DNA of 64,000 nucleotides from Shewanella acanthi (GCF_019457475.1 NZ_CP080413.1:3720001-3784000), one strand, 5' to 3'. Positions 28,484 through 37,948 are shown, counted from the stretch's first letter. A program made the numbers and translations. Notes: generated by a model not told the origin, from the letters alone.

Positions 28484-28867
28484 ATGGCAGAAAAAATCAT
28501 TATCGCGACGGAAAAGGCCCCTGCGGCAATTGGCACTTACTCACAGGCTGTAAAAGTGGGTAATACTGTGTATTTATCGGGTCAAATTCCGCTAGTGCCA
28601 AGCACAATGCAAATCGTTAGCGATGATTTTGAAGCCCAAGTGGTGCAAGTATTTGAAAACTTGACTGCGGTTTGTACTGCGGCTGGCGGCACTATAAACG
28701 ATATCGTTAAACTGAATATCTTCCTGACTGATTTAAGTCACTTTGCCAAAGTGAACGAAATTATGAGCCGCTACTTCAGCCAACCTTACCCTGCCCGCGC
28801 GGCGATTGGTGTGAAGCAATTACCTAAGGATTCGTTAGTTGAAATGGACGGTGTAATGGAGCTGTAA
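28484..28867 (+). CDS. ridA: RidA family enamine/imine deaminase
   Basis: 127 residues of the RidA subfamily: [21 protein letters not shown] at the N-terminus, the arginine in [15 protein letters not shown] that binds the substrate carboxylate, and [10 protein letters not shown] at the end. RidA hydrolyses reactive 2-aminoacrylate and related enamines made by PLP enzymes. It follows spoT closely (33 bases) and ends at a strong terminator. A second RidA-like gene lies at 49465. Confidence 0.95.
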   Translation: MAEKIIIATEKAPAAIGTYSQAVKVGNTVYLSGQIPLVPSTMQIVSDDFEAQVVQVFENLTAVCTAAGGTINDIVKLNIFLTDLSHFAKVNEIMSRYFSQPYPARAAIGVKQLPKDSLVEMDGVMEL

Positions 28868-28887
28868 GCCCTAATACACTCGTATTC

Positions 28888-28916
28888 AAAGGCGCCAATG
28901 GCGCCTTTTTTATTTT
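28888..28916 (+). terminator. ridA terminator
   Basis: AAAGGCGCC AAT GGCGCCTTTTTT: perfect stem with a triloop and T6, ending the gmk-rpoZ-spoT-ridA unit. Confidence 0.93.
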
Positions 28917-29108
28917 TGTGACTATTCACAGCCCTGCTCTGACCTGACTTAAACTTCATCTTTATTTCATACTCAAGGCCTAGTCTCGATGGACTGATTT
29001 GAAAAGTTTTACATTCTTGCAAACTATTTGCGCGGTCTCACGAAACTCGCCATACTGAAAACCTTATGTGATGGGGTTAAAATAACAATAATGAACAGGG
29101 AATTACCA

Positions 29109-30773
29109 ATGGAAACAGTAATTAAGACACCGGTTGAGATGCTTTTTCACTGGGCGAAGACTCATAGGGATAGAGTCTACCTACGCCAACCCATTCAAGG
29201 CCAATTTCAAGATTACACTTGGAATGAGGTACTAGAGAAAGTCCAGCAACTCGCAGGTACGTTAAGACATTTGGGACTAGAGCCCGGCGATAAAATTGCC
29301 ATCCTTTCTAAAAACTGCGCCGAATGGTTTATTACCGATTTAGCCCTCATGTACGGCGGCTATATCAGCGTTCCAATTTACCCCACAGCCAATACCGATA
29401 CCATTCGCTATGTGTTACAGCACAGCGGTGCTAAAGCCATTTTCTTAGGTAAACTCGACCATTGGGCGGAACAGGAAGCGGGCGTCGGTGGCGAATTACT
29501 GCGCCTTGCTATGCCCTACGACACTATGCCCGCTCAATATCAGTGGGATCAGCTACTAAAAATGGGTCATCCTCTTTTAGAAACGCCGATGCCAACACCG
29601 GATCAAACCATGACCTTGATCTATACCTCAGGCTCGACGGGTCAACCTAAGGGCGCAATTCAAACCTTTGCGAGTTTCTCTTGGACCTGCAATGCAGTGG
29701 TGCGCGACCTACAAACCAACGGCAACGATCGACTTCTCTCCTACTTACCGCTTGCGCATATTACCGAACGTGTCGCCATTGAAGGCTCTTCATTCTATGC
29801 GGGTGCCACCGTTGCCTTTGTCGAAAGCTTAGATTCCTTTGTGACCGACGTACAACGAGCCCAACCCACTTTCTTCTTCTCCGTGCCACGCCTATGGAGT
29901 CTGTTCCAGAAGAATATCATCGACAAGATTGGACTAGGTAAACTCAATCTGCTACTTAAAATCCCACTGATTAGCCACTTAGTAAAACGTAAGATCCACA
30001 AGGGGTTAGGCCTCAGTCAATGCCGCGTGTTAGGGTCTGGTTCAGCCCCCATTCCACCTTCGCTTATCCAGTGGTACCACAGTATCGGCTTAGATATTAG
30101 TGAAGCCTGGGGAATGACTGAAAACTGTGCCTATTCCTTGATTAACCATCCCTTTAACGCAGCCAAAATTGGTACTGTCGGTCGTCCGATTCAGGATTGC
30201 TATGTTCGTCAAGGCGAAGATGGCGAACTGCTCATTAAGAGCCCTGGCCTGATGACGGGTTATTATCAACAGCCAGAAGCCACTGCGGCCGCATTCGATC
30301 TAGATGGTTTTTTTCATACCGGCGATTTGTGCTCTATCGATGAGGATGGCTACATTACGATTACTGGCCGGGTGAAGGACAACTTCAAAACCGCTAAGGG
30401 TAAGTATGTGGCACCAGTGCCTATTGAGCGAAAACTCGCCCAAGATCCCCATGTCGAACTAATATGTGTGATTGGATCAGGGCTGCCCCATCCTATCGCC
30501 CTAGTTCAGCTATCTGAAGGCGCAAACCTGCAGGCCCGCGAAGAAGTTCGCACCTCGCTTAAGACCACTTTAGGGAGCGTCAACCCGCATTTAGAATCCC
30601 ACGAACATGTAGATGCGATTGTCGTCGTTAAAGAGCCTTGGACGATTGAAAATGACGTGCTAACACCAACGCTTAAAATTAAACGTCACGTCCTCGAAAA
30701 AGCCTTTAGTGCACGAGTAGATGGCATTCGTGGCGGACAAATTTGCTGGGAAGATGAGTTACCTAAAAAATAA
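29109..30773 (+). CDS. AMP-dependent long-chain acyl-CoA synthetase family protein
   Basis: 555 residues from ATG 29109, which has AGGGAA eight bases upstream; ATG 29091 and an earlier start lack a site. ANL adenylation motifs are present: A3 LIYTSGSTGQPKG, A5 WGMTENCAY, A7 GFFHTGDLCSID and A8 GRVKDNFKTAKGKYV with its flexible hinge and lysine. The sequence follows the FadD15-like group of fatty acyl-CoA ligases. Likely activates exogenous or recycled fatty acids, membrane-associated. Stands alone with its own terminator. Chain length cannot be read from sequence. Confidence 0.88.
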   Translation: METVIKTPVEMLFHWAKTHRDRVYLRQPIQGQFQDYTWNEVLEKVQQLAGTLRHLGLEPGDKIAILSKNCAEWFITDLALMYGGYISVPIYPTANTDTIRYVLQHSGAKAIFLGKLDHWAEQEAGVGGELLRLAMPYDTMPAQYQWDQLLKMGHPLLETPMPTPDQTMTLIYTSGSTGQPKGAIQTFASFSWTCNAVVRDLQTNGNDRLLSYLPLAHITERVAIEGSSFYAGATVAFVESLDSFVTDVQRAQPTFFFSVPRLWSLFQKNIIDKIGLGKLNLLLKIPLISHLVKRKIHKGLGLSQCRVLGSGSAPIPPSLIQWYHSIGLDISEAWGMTENCAYSLINHPFNAAKIGTVGRPIQDCYVRQGEDGELLIKSPGLMTGYYQQPEATAAAFDLDGFFHTGDLCSIDEDGYITITGRVKDNFKTAKGKYVAPVPIERKLAQDPHVELICVIGSGLPHPIALVQLSEGANLQAREEVRTSLKTTLGSVNPHLESHEHVDAIVVVKEPWTIENDVLTPTLKIKRHVLEKAFSARVDGIRGGQICWEDELPKK

Positions 30774-30818
30774 CCATCGAAAACAGCCCTCTATAAATAG
30801 ACGTTTCGGCCTCGGATT

Positions 30819-30845
30819 AAGCACACCTTAGGGTGTGCTTTTTTA
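30819..30845 (+). terminator. terminator after acyl-CoA synthetase gene
   Basis: AAGCACACC TTAG GGTGTGCTT followed by T5. Confidence 0.93.
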
Positions 30846-30950
30846 TGACATATTCTGTCAAAATCAATAAAAAGCACGTATCATGTGCCGCTGTTCACTT
30901 AAGGCGCCAGCGCCTTGATTCATCCACTCAATCAGGTTGAAAACGTCAAA

Positions 30951-31901
30951 ATGCTTATTGCACTCTCCATCATCGGTGGCTTTTTAATTTTAACCTTAGG
31001 CGCTGAGGCCCTCGTCCGCGGTGCAAGTTCAATTGCCCTACGCCTTGGGATCACACCGCTTATCATTGGTTTAACTATTGTGGCCTTTGGTACTAGCGCA
31101 CCAGAGCTAGCGGTAAGCGTGAAATCCGCCCTCGCAGGTAACAGCGGTATTGCCCTAGGTAATGTGATTGGTTCAAACATTGCCAACATCGGCCTAATCT
31201 TGGCAATCACAGCACTCATTCGCCCAATCCAAGTTCAATCTCAAATCGTGAAACGCGATATCCCGTTGATGATCCTCGCTTCAATGCTGTTTTGGGGATT
31301 GCTGTTAGACGGTGATCTCAGCCTTATTGACGGTGTAATTTTATTATCTTTACTGATCATCTACTTGGTTTACAGTTACCTCAGTTCGAAAAACTCCAAT
31401 GAGGAAGAAGGCGAAATCATTGAAGAAGGGCCTAAAAACCCACTGTTATCGGTGTTATTTATCATCGCCGGCATTAGCATGCTAGTAGGCGGTGGCATCC
31501 TATTCGTTGATGGTGCCGTCGAATTAGCTAAGGCTTTTGGTGTAAGCGAAGTCATTATTGGCTTAACGATAGTCGCTATCGGTACCAGTATGCCTGAGTT
31601 AGTCACTTCAGTGATTGCGGCGCTTAAGGGTGAAAGCGATATCGCGATAGGTAATGTCGTCGGATCTAACCTATTCAATATATTAGGCATTCTTGGTGTT
31701 ACTGCTATCGTGCACCCAGTGTCTGCATTTGGGTTACAAAACTTTGACTTTACCGTGATGTTAGCTTTAGCAATATTAATCTTGCCATTTGCTTGGACTG
31801 GCCTGCGTATTGGTCGCCGTGAAGGTACAGTGCTGTTATTAAGCTATTTAGGTTATATGGGCTATCTGGTAAACCAAGCTAGTACCCAAGCCTTAGTCTG
31901 A
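30951..31901 (+). CDS. calcium/sodium antiporter, YrbG family
   Basis: 316 residues from ATG 30951; a TTG at 30915 would add 12. Ten membrane helices in two inverted halves, each with the Na/Ca exchanger alpha repeat: GLTIVAFGTSAPEL (first) and GLTIVAIGTSMPEL (second), and the paired ALGNVIGSNIANI and AIGNVVGSNLFNI. An acidic cytoplasmic loop lies between them. Exchanges Na+ or K+ for Ca2+ across the inner membrane. A small hairpin AAGGCGCCAGCGCCTT lies just upstream at 30901-30916. Confidence 0.92.
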   Translation: MLIALSIIGGFLILTLGAEALVRGASSIALRLGITPLIIGLTIVAFGTSAPELAVSVKSALAGNSGIALGNVIGSNIANIGLILAITALIRPIQVQSQIVKRDIPLMILASMLFWGLLLDGDLSLIDGVILLSLLIIYLVYSYLSSKNSNEEEGEIIEEGPKNPLLSVLFIIAGISMLVGGGILFVDGAVELAKAFGVSEVIIGLTIVAIGTSMPELVTSVIAALKGESDIAIGNVVGSNLFNILGILGVTAIVHPVSAFGLQNFDFTVMLALAILILPFAWTGLRIGRREGTVLLLSYLGYMGYLVNQASTQALV

Positions 31902-31915
31902 TAAGAAATAACTCT

Positions 31916-31957
31916 ATGGGTGAAACGCTCAGGCAATAGCGTTTCACCCATGCTTTT
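31916..31957 (+). terminator. terminator after Ca/Na antiporter gene
   Basis: A perfect 14-bp stem ATGGGTGAAACGCT/AGCGTTTCACCCAT (31916-31929 with 31938-31951) followed by GCTTTT. Confidence 0.85.
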
Positions 31958-32067
31958 GACCCACCTCGCCCAGTGTGTGGCTCCAGCATTTTCTTTAATC
32001 GAATAACTGCTACACTCAAATCCTGCGTAAAACACTAACGCAAAATCAATAACAAAAGGATTTGTTT

Positions 32068-33594
32068 ATGGCGATTGCCTGCGTGCACACCCGAGCCAGT
32101 TGCGGCGTGGAAGCCCCCGCTGTCACCGTCGAAGTTCATTTAAGTAACGGGCTTCCTGCCTTCAATCTTGTTGGTCTACCCGAAGCTTCAGTTAAAGAAG
32201 CCCGCGAGCGAGTTCGCAGCGCACTGATTAATGCAGGGTTTGAATTCCCGATGCGCCGCATCACTGTCAATCTCGCACCTGCCGATCTTCCCAAACAGGG
32301 TGGGCGTTACGATCTTCCCATCGCTGTAGGCATCTTAGCCGCCTCGGAGCAAATCCCTGCTTCAAGTTTGCAACAGACTGAGTTTGTTGGCGAACTCGCT
32401 CTTTCAGGTGAAATCCGTTATTGCCAAGGGCTACTGCCCGCGATCATTGCTAGCCAGCGTGAAGATAAAACCTTAATTCTGCCCCTCGACAATCGCCATG
32501 ATGCCGAACTTGTCGGCTATTCGAAGGTGTTTTTCGGTTCGCATTTGCAAACCCTCGCAGCCTTCCTCCACGGTCAAAATCAGCTGCCAGGACTCGATAT
32601 CCAAACCCAGTGGCATAGAGATGACAATACCGAAACCGAGCCCTGTCTAAGTGATGTGATAGGTCAATATCAAGCAAAACAGGCGCTCGAAATAGCCGCT
32701 GCAGGGGGCCATAACCTATTGATGTTAGGCCCACCGGGAACAGGTAAAACCATGCTTGCGAGTCGGATGATGTCGATACTGCCTCAACTCAATTACCAAG
32801 AAGCGCTCGAAGTAGCTGCCATTCACTCCGTAGCCGGTATCGATATCAAGCCGCAGCACTTCTTAAAACGCCCCTTTCGCGCGCCGCACCATACCAGCTC
32901 ATCCATCTCCCTAGTCGGCGGTGGCAGTATCCCAAAGCCCGGCGAAATTTCGTTGGCACACCGGGGCGTTTTGTTTTTAGATGAAGTGGCAGAATTCCCC
33001 CGCAAAGTATTGGATTGCCTGCGAGAGCCAATGGAAACAGGTGAAGTTGTCATCTCCCGCGCAGCCGCAAAACTTACATTTTTAAGCCGCTTTCAACTTA
33101 TTGCCGCCATGAATCCTAGCCCTAGTGGCGACATTGATGCCAATAATAGGTCCACTCCCGACCAAGTACAGCGCTATTTATCTCGTCTCTCTGGCCCCTT
33201 TCTCGATAGATTTGATCTCACCATCGAAGTGCCAAAACTGCCCGCAGGCACACTCACCCAGCAAACGGCACCAAGTGAAAAAAGCCAAGAGATAGCCAAA
33301 CGCGTTAAACAAGCTAGAGAAACTCAATTCGCCCGAGCTGGCATATTGAATAGCGAACTATCGGGTAAGCAACTAGGCCATTACAGCGGCCTTAAACAGG
33401 AGGATTTAGTGTTTTTAGAACAAAGCGTGGTGAAGTTAGGCTTATCTGTTCGCAGCTTTCACCGTATTCAGCGGGTCGCCCGCACAATTGCCGATCTTGA
33501 GCAATCCCGCAATACTGAACGCCGACACCTCGCCCAAGCCCTAGGCTACCGAGCTATGGATAGATTATTAGCGCGGCTCAACCTGCAGTTTTAA
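32068..33594 (+). CDS. comM: YifB/ComM family AAA+ ATPase
   Basis: 508 residues from ATG 32068, with AAAGGA seven bases upstream. An N-terminal Lon-protease-like fold (ChlI subunit type, VEVHLSNGLPAFNLVGLPEAS) precedes a magnesium-chelatase-like AAA+ module with Walker A LGPPGTGKTMLASRM, Walker B GVLFLDEVAEF, sensor FQLIAAMNPSP and a C-terminal domain. ComM-type proteins act as branch-migration helicases in natural transformation in Vibrio; the role in non-competent bacteria is open. The ORF is intact. Two acyltransferase genes follow on the same strand. Confidence 0.93.
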   Translation: MAIACVHTRASCGVEAPAVTVEVHLSNGLPAFNLVGLPEASVKEARERVRSALINAGFEFPMRRITVNLAPADLPKQGGRYDLPIAVGILAASEQIPASSLQQTEFVGELALSGEIRYCQGLLPAIIASQREDKTLILPLDNRHDAELVGYSKVFFGSHLQTLAAFLHGQNQLPGLDIQTQWHRDDNTETEPCLSDVIGQYQAKQALEIAAAGGHNLLMLGPPGTGKTMLASRMMSILPQLNYQEALEVAAIHSVAGIDIKPQHFLKRPFRAPHHTSSSISLVGGGSIPKPGEISLAHRGVLFLDEVAEFPRKVLDCLREPMETGEVVISRAAAKLTFLSRFQLIAAMNPSPSGDIDANNRSTPDQVQRYLSRLSGPFLDRFDLTIEVPKLPAGTLTQQTAPSEKSQEIAKRVKQARETQFARAGILNSELSGKQLGHYSGLKQEDLVFLEQSVVKLGLSVRSFHRIQRVARTIADLEQSRNTERRHLAQALGYRAMDRLLARLNLQF

Positions 33595-33692
33595 CTGAAA
33601 GCCTGCACAAATGCCCCGACCAGCTTAGGGGTGATTGAGCCAAAGGCCGACACCGAGTAACATAGGCCTCCAATTTTTATCAGGGGGATCTA

Positions 33693-34589
33693 ATGAGGAC
33701 GTTGTTTTCACAGTTAAAAGGCTGCATTGCTTTCCTAGGTTATGTGGTAAATACCCTATTTTGGGTTATCCCCATCATGGTCTTCAGCTTGGTAAAACTT
33801 ATCCCCTTCGCCCCGCTTCGCACCGGCTGCACTCATCTTCTCGACTTTTTTGCCAGCGCTTGGATTAGCGTAAACGGCGTCATTGAGCGCGTCTTACATC
33901 CCGTAAAGATTGAGCTATCGGGTGATACCCAATTTTCCACAAAGGAATGGTACATGGTGATCGCCAACCACCAATCTTGGGTAGATATTTTAATTCTGCA
34001 GCGCGTCTTTAATCGTAAAATTCCTTTCTTAAAATTCTTCTTAAAACAGGAATTGATTTACGTACCAGTGCTCGGTCTTGCCTGGTGGGCGCTCGATTTT
34101 CCCTTTATGCGCCGATATAGCACGGAACAGCTGAAGAAAAACCCTAAGCTTAAAGGCAAAGATATTGAAATTACCCGTAAAGCCTGCGCCAAATTTAAGA
34201 CCAAACCCGTCAGTGTGATGAACTTTGTCGAAGGCACCCGCTTTACCCAACAAAAATTCCACAAGCAAAATTCACCTTTCCAGCACTTATTAAAACCCAA
34301 GGCGGGCGGCATGGCCTTTGCGCTCTCAGCCATGGGAGAACAAATCCATAAGTTAGTAGATGTCGCGATCTATTACCCAGGCAAGGTACCTAGTTTTTGG
34401 GACTTACTCACAGGTAAACTGCCAAAGGTGAAAGTGCATATTAAAGTCAGTGATATCGAGCCAAGCATGCGCGGCGATTATATGGCTGACCGCGAATTTA
34501 AGATCCGCTTCCAAGAGAAACTGAACGATATCTGGGTTGAAAAAGATAACGTCATCAGTCAGCTGGCAGACCAGACGGATAAGGAATAA
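33693..34589 (+). CDS. PlsC-type acyltransferase, YihG-like (copy 1)
   Basis: 298 residues, AGGGGG six bases before ATG 33693. An N-terminal membrane segment (about 12-38) precedes the lysophosphatidate acyltransferase domain with NHQSWVD (H-x4-D, about 90), the PFLKFFLKQELIYVPVLGLAWWALDFPFM segment and FVEGTRFT. It matches the E. coli YihG group, which acylates lysophospholipids at the inner membrane. A paralogue with the same architecture starts 11 bases after its stop. Confidence 0.9.
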   Translation: MRTLFSQLKGCIAFLGYVVNTLFWVIPIMVFSLVKLIPFAPLRTGCTHLLDFFASAWISVNGVIERVLHPVKIELSGDTQFSTKEWYMVIANHQSWVDILILQRVFNRKIPFLKFFLKQELIYVPVLGLAWWALDFPFMRRYSTEQLKKNPKLKGKDIEITRKACAKFKTKPVSVMNFVEGTRFTQQKFHKQNSPFQHLLKPKAGGMAFALSAMGEQIHKLVDVAIYYPGKVPSFWDLLTGKLPKVKVHIKVSDIEPSMRGDYMADREFKIRFQEKLNDIWVEKDNVISQLADQTDKE

Positions 34590-34600
34590 CAGGAACAGCT

Positions 34601-35545
34601 ATGTTGAATTTTCTTCCCGGTCCAGTACTGTTTGTCCTTAGCCTAACGCTGCTTATCATCAACACCGCACTTTGGGGCAGCCTAGTGTGTCTCGGTGGTC
34701 TAGTAAAAATGCTGATGCCAGCGCAGGGCGCACGCAATGCGGTCACATCGGTCATGAATCGCTTTATGTGGGCTTGGGCGACCTGTAACGGCGGCATTTT
34801 ATTTTTGATTGCCAAAATCGAATGGGACGTTCAAGGCATTGAAGACTTAGATAAAAACGGCTGGTATTTACTGATCAGTAACCATTTGAGTGGCTTTGAT
34901 ATCGCGGCGCAAACCTATTTACTGCGCAATCATATCCCTATGCTGAAATTCTTCCTCAAGAAAGAGCTCATCTATGTGCCCATTATGGGACTGGGCTGCT
35001 GGGCACTCGATATGCCCTTTATGGACAGAACCAGCCCCGCCAAACTGAAGAAGAACCCAAAACTTAAGGGTAAGGATTTAGCGACCACACGCCGCGCCTG
35101 TGAGAAGTTTAAAAACATCCCAACCTCTATCATCAACTATGTTGAGGGCAGTCGTTTTACCGAGGATAAACGCCAGCGTCAGGACTCACCTTACCGCCAT
35201 TTGCTTCGCCCAAAGGCGGGCGGGATTGCCTTTACCCTGTCGGCCATGGGTGAGCAGTTTACCAATGTACTCGATGTGACCTTAGTGTATCCAGATGCGC
35301 CAGAGGATGTGTTAAGCGCGGTAATGAACGGTAAGGTGCACAAGATTGTAGTGCGCGTACGCGCCCTGCCCGTGCCAGAAGTCGACGCCGACCGTTACTT
35401 TGCCGAATCCGACTATCGAGTTGAGTTCCAGCGTTGGTTAAACCAACTTTGGGCCGACAAGGATGAGCAAATTCACGCTCTTTTGCAGCAACATCAACAG
35501 TTCCCAAATCGCGGCGCTAGCGACAATCATCCTCAGGCAGACTAA
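34601..35545 (+). CDS. PlsC-type acyltransferase (copy 2)
   Basis: 314 residues; a tandem paralogue of the preceding gene. Same order: an N-terminal membrane segment (about 4-30), NHLSGFD (H-x4-D), a KFFLKKELIYVPIMGLGCW segment, MDRTSPAKLKKNPKLKGKD and YVEGSRFT. The change from SWVD to SGFD around the catalytic His-Asp pair suggests a different acyl or lysolipid preference. It has a longer, charged C-terminus. Both are probably co-transcribed (11-base gap). A dyad GAGGGCA/TGCCCTC at 35551-35576 follows, without a T run. Confidence 0.88.
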   Translation: MLNFLPGPVLFVLSLTLLIINTALWGSLVCLGGLVKMLMPAQGARNAVTSVMNRFMWAWATCNGGILFLIAKIEWDVQGIEDLDKNGWYLLISNHLSGFDIAAQTYLLRNHIPMLKFFLKKELIYVPIMGLGCWALDMPFMDRTSPAKLKKNPKLKGKDLATTRRACEKFKNIPTSIINYVEGSRFTEDKRQRQDSPYRHLLRPKAGGIAFTLSAMGEQFTNVLDVTLVYPDAPEDVLSAVMNGKVHKIVVRVRALPVPEVDADRYFAESDYRVEFQRWLNQLWADKDEQIHALLQQHQQFPNRGASDNHPQAD

Positions 35546-35786
35546 TACTATCGAGGGCAGAGACATACCTTTGCCCTCACCTCTATCCCTTATCGTTGTT
35601 ACCGCTCAGCGCTTCACAAAGCTGCTTATTAGCCTTCAGCAAACATCCAGCCACGTTGTTTATCCCGTTAAGCTTCCTCAATTAATCCCCTCGAGTATTT
35701 CAGCAATGAGTTTAATGCCGCCTTCTAGCAAAACCTGCCATTACTCACACCTTAAAAACACCCCAAAAATTACCTTAAAAACCAAT

Positions 35787-35798
35787 ATTGTCGACAAT
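35787..35798. promoter_or_regulatory. operator copy 1 of the prp regulator
   Basis: Perfect 12-base palindrome ATTGTCGACAAT, 203 bases before the regulator gene and 132 bases (centre to centre) from copy 2. Identical to copy 3. Far enough away to support repression by looping. Confidence 0.7.
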
Positions 35799-35918
35799 TA
35801 TTATTTTTACTATATTCAAAATTTTCTCGAAATCGTTTAAATAAACAAAAATAAGCAAACAAATACAACCAACTAAATCAAAATCACCATTTAACAGACT
35901 AAAACACCACCCAAACGG

Positions 35919-35930
35919 ATTGTTGACAAT
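35919..35930. promoter_or_regulatory. operator copy 2 of the prp regulator, overlapping the -35
   Basis: ATTGTTGACAAT differs from the perfect copies by one base, and that base creates TTGACA (35923-35928), a consensus -35. A bound regulator would block polymerase directly. Confidence 0.75.
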
Positions 35931-35951
35931 ATAGTTAAACAGGACTATTTT
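35923..35951 (+). promoter_or_regulatory. prp operon promoter
   Basis: TTGACA (35923-35928), a 17-base spacer and TATTTT (35946-35951). The predicted start near 35958 falls inside operator copy 3. It would transcribe the regulator and then prpB-prpC-acnD-prpF. Confidence 0.7.
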
Positions 35952-35956
35952 TCTGC

Positions 35957-35968
35957 ATTGTCGACAAT
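35957..35968. promoter_or_regulatory. operator copy 3 of the prp regulator
   Basis: Perfect palindrome ATTGTCGACAAT just behind the -10, at the predicted transcription start. Together with copy 2 it brackets the promoter, consistent with repression by the GntR-type regulator encoded next. Confidence 0.75.
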
Positions 35969-35989
35969 CCGCAGAAAGTGATTTGCAAG

Positions 35990-36736
35990 ATGCTAAAGCA
36001 AGAGACCACACTCCCCAACGATAACCCCCCGTCTTCAGTGAGCCAACTGAAGCCAATCGGAGGTGAAAAATCGTCGACCACTTTAGCCGACCAAATTTTG
36101 GTGCAAATTCAAACCAGCATCATCAAGGGTGAACTCCCCGCAGGAAGTAAAATCAACGAGCAAACGCTGGCCGAGAAATACGGCATCAGCCGTGGTCCTA
36201 CCCGCGAAGCACTGCAAACCCTTGAGAGACAACGCTTAGTCGTACGCGTTCCCCATGTGGGCGCCCGCGTTGCCCAGCTCACAGTGAGTGAACTTAACGA
36301 TCTTTACCAATTGCGCAGTGTACTCGAAGGCATGGCCTGTGAACTTGCCGCAAGCCGCATCACCCCTGAACAACTTGCGAAATTACAGGACCTGCTCGCC
36401 GTGCAAGAAGCCGCCTTAGCCAATGGCGACACCTATTTCCAAGAGGAAGGCGATGTCGACTTCCACTATCAAATCATTCAGGCCAGCGGCAATAAACACC
36501 TGCAGGAAACCCTGATAGGTGGTCTCTACCACCTGCTGCGGATGTACCGCTACCAATGCACTAACCAAAATCGCCCAGTAAAAGCCATTGCTGAACATAG
36601 ACGTATCGTCGAAGCCATCGCCCAACGCGACGGCGAATTAGCCGGGCTGTTGATGCGCCGCCATATCGAGCAAGGCCGTAAAAATACCGAATTACGATTG
36701 ATTGAATTACAAGCCAATGCCGCCAGCCATAGCTGA
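35990..36736 (+). CDS. prpR: GntR (FadR/FCD subfamily) regulator of the 2-methylcitrate operon
   Basis: About 248 residues from ATG 35990 (GTG 35978 adds four; both have weak binding sites). The winged HTH at about 40-100 includes GELPAGSKINEQTLAEKYG and SRGPTREALQTLERQRLVV; the C-terminal FCD helical domain has the metal/effector histidines in DFHYQIIQASGN and AEHRRIVEAI. It heads the prp genes, and three ATTGTCGACAAT-type sites lie before it. Repression relieved by a 2-methylcitrate-pathway intermediate is inferred. This is unrelated to the sigma-54-dependent PrpR of E. coli. Confidence 0.85.
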   Translation: MLKQETTLPNDNPPSSVSQLKPIGGEKSSTTLADQILVQIQTSIIKGELPAGSKINEQTLAEKYGISRGPTREALQTLERQRLVVRVPHVGARVAQLTVSELNDLYQLRSVLEGMACELAASRITPEQLAKLQDLLAVQEAALANGDTYFQEEGDVDFHYQIIQASGNKHLQETLIGGLYHLLRMYRYQCTNQNRPVKAIAEHRRIVEAIAQRDGELAGLLMRRHIEQGRKNTELRLIELQANAASHS

Positions 36737-36808
36737 TAAGCGGCAAAGGCCAACTAACTATGCTCACTGAGCCTCGACACAAATACTGATAAAGACAAGG
36801 ACAAGACC

Positions 36809-37687
36809 ATGACTCAAAGCGCCGGACTCCGTTTTCGCCAAGCCCTAGCCAATTCAAAACCCCTGCAAATCGTGGGTACCACTAACGCCTATTTCGCCCT
36901 GATGGCGGAGCAAACCGGTGTTCAAGCCCTGTACTTATCGGGCGCTGGCGTGGCAAACGCCTCCTACGGTTTACCGGATTTAGGCATGACATCAATGAAC
37001 GACGTGCTAATCGATGCGGGCCGTATTACCTCTGCAACTAAGCTGCCATTACTGGTCGATATCGACACGGGTTGGGGTGGCGCGTTTAACATAGCACGCA
37101 CTATTAAAGAGTTTGAAAAAGTTGGCGTTGCCGCCGTTCACATGGAAGACCAAGTGTCGCAAAAACGCTGCGGCCACAGACCGAACAAGGCCGTGGTGAG
37201 CACCGAAGAAATGGTTGACCGTATCAAAGCCGCCGTCGATGCCCGTACCGATCCTAACTTTGTGATCATGGCGCGTACCGATGCGGTGGCCGTTGAAGGC
37301 TTAGAAGCGGGTATCGAGCGTGCTAAGGCCTATATCGCCGCCGGCGCGGATATGATTTTCGCCGAAGCCTTAACTGAACTTGACCAATATCGCCACTTTA
37401 AAGCCCATGTAAACGCGCCGATTCTGGCAAACATGACAGAGTTTGGCCAAACCCAACTGTTCAATAAAGAAGAGCTAGCCGAAGCTGGGGCAGATATGGT
37501 GCTGTACCCATTAAGTACCTTCCGCGCGGCTAACCAAGCTGCGCTGAAAGTGATGCAAGCCTTGATGAATGACGGTCATCAACGCAACGTGGTCGACACC
37601 ATGCAGACCCGTAAAGAGCTGTACCAATACTTAGGCTACCACGCCTTTGAAGACAAGTTAGATCAACTATTTAGCCAAGATAAGTAA
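36809..37687 (+). CDS. prpB: 2-methylisocitrate lyase
   Basis: Cleaves 2-methylisocitrate to pyruvate and succinate, the last step of propionate oxidation. 292 residues of the isocitrate-lyase superfamily. The active-site loop is [10 protein letters not shown] with the catalytic Cys; metal-binding DIDTGWGG and [11 protein letters not shown], and the [17 protein letters not shown]-terminal block are typical of PrpB. AAGGACAAG serves as the binding site. Second gene of the operon. Confidence 0.96.
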   Translation: MTQSAGLRFRQALANSKPLQIVGTTNAYFALMAEQTGVQALYLSGAGVANASYGLPDLGMTSMNDVLIDAGRITSATKLPLLVDIDTGWGGAFNIARTIKEFEKVGVAAVHMEDQVSQKRCGHRPNKAVVSTEEMVDRIKAAVDARTDPNFVIMARTDAVAVEGLEAGIERAKAYIAAGADMIFAEALTELDQYRHFKAHVNAPILANMTEFGQTQLFNKEELAEAGADMVLYPLSTFRAANQAALKVMQALMNDGHQRNVVDTMQTRKELYQYLGYHAFEDKLDQLFSQDK

Positions 37688-37889
37688 GGCGGCTAACGCG
37701 TTAAGCAAGAGACAATGGATGGTCAGTAGAAGCTCAAGCTTCATGAAGTTACTGATACCCAGATGGATTGCCACTGTTGTTAAACAACTCGTCTTAATGA
37801 CCTCAAAGGACGAGCAACCATCACCGCAATGCTGCAACCCTACAGAGGCAGGAACACCCGCCCAGATTGCAGCTTTAACCCATAAAGAA

Positions 37890-37911
37890 GGCAAGCGTAA
37901 ACGCGCTTGCC
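37890..37911 (+). repeat. intercistronic hairpin between prpB and prpC
   Basis: Perfect 8-bp stem GGCAAGCG/CGCTTGCC with loop TAAACG, 37 bases before prpC. No T run follows, so it is not a terminator. The 261-base gap 37688-37948 otherwise contains no convincing gene or operator. Confidence 0.75.
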
Positions 37912-37948
37912 CGTAATAATCACATAGAGTTAACGGAAGGGAAGGATT

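Noticed and set aside
33635..33868. 77-codon ORF overlapping the start of acyltransferase copy 1
   Set aside because: Shifted frame over a well-supported gene with a strong binding site; no independent evidence.
35463..35840. 125-codon ORF overlapping the end of the second acyltransferase gene
   Set aside because: Out of frame with the real gene, low-complexity tail, and it runs into the AT-rich prp regulatory region.
37719..37916. 65-codon ORF between prpB and prpC
   Set aside because: No ribosome binding site, no recognisable composition, and it covers the intercistronic hairpin. The gap is better read as untranslated spacer.
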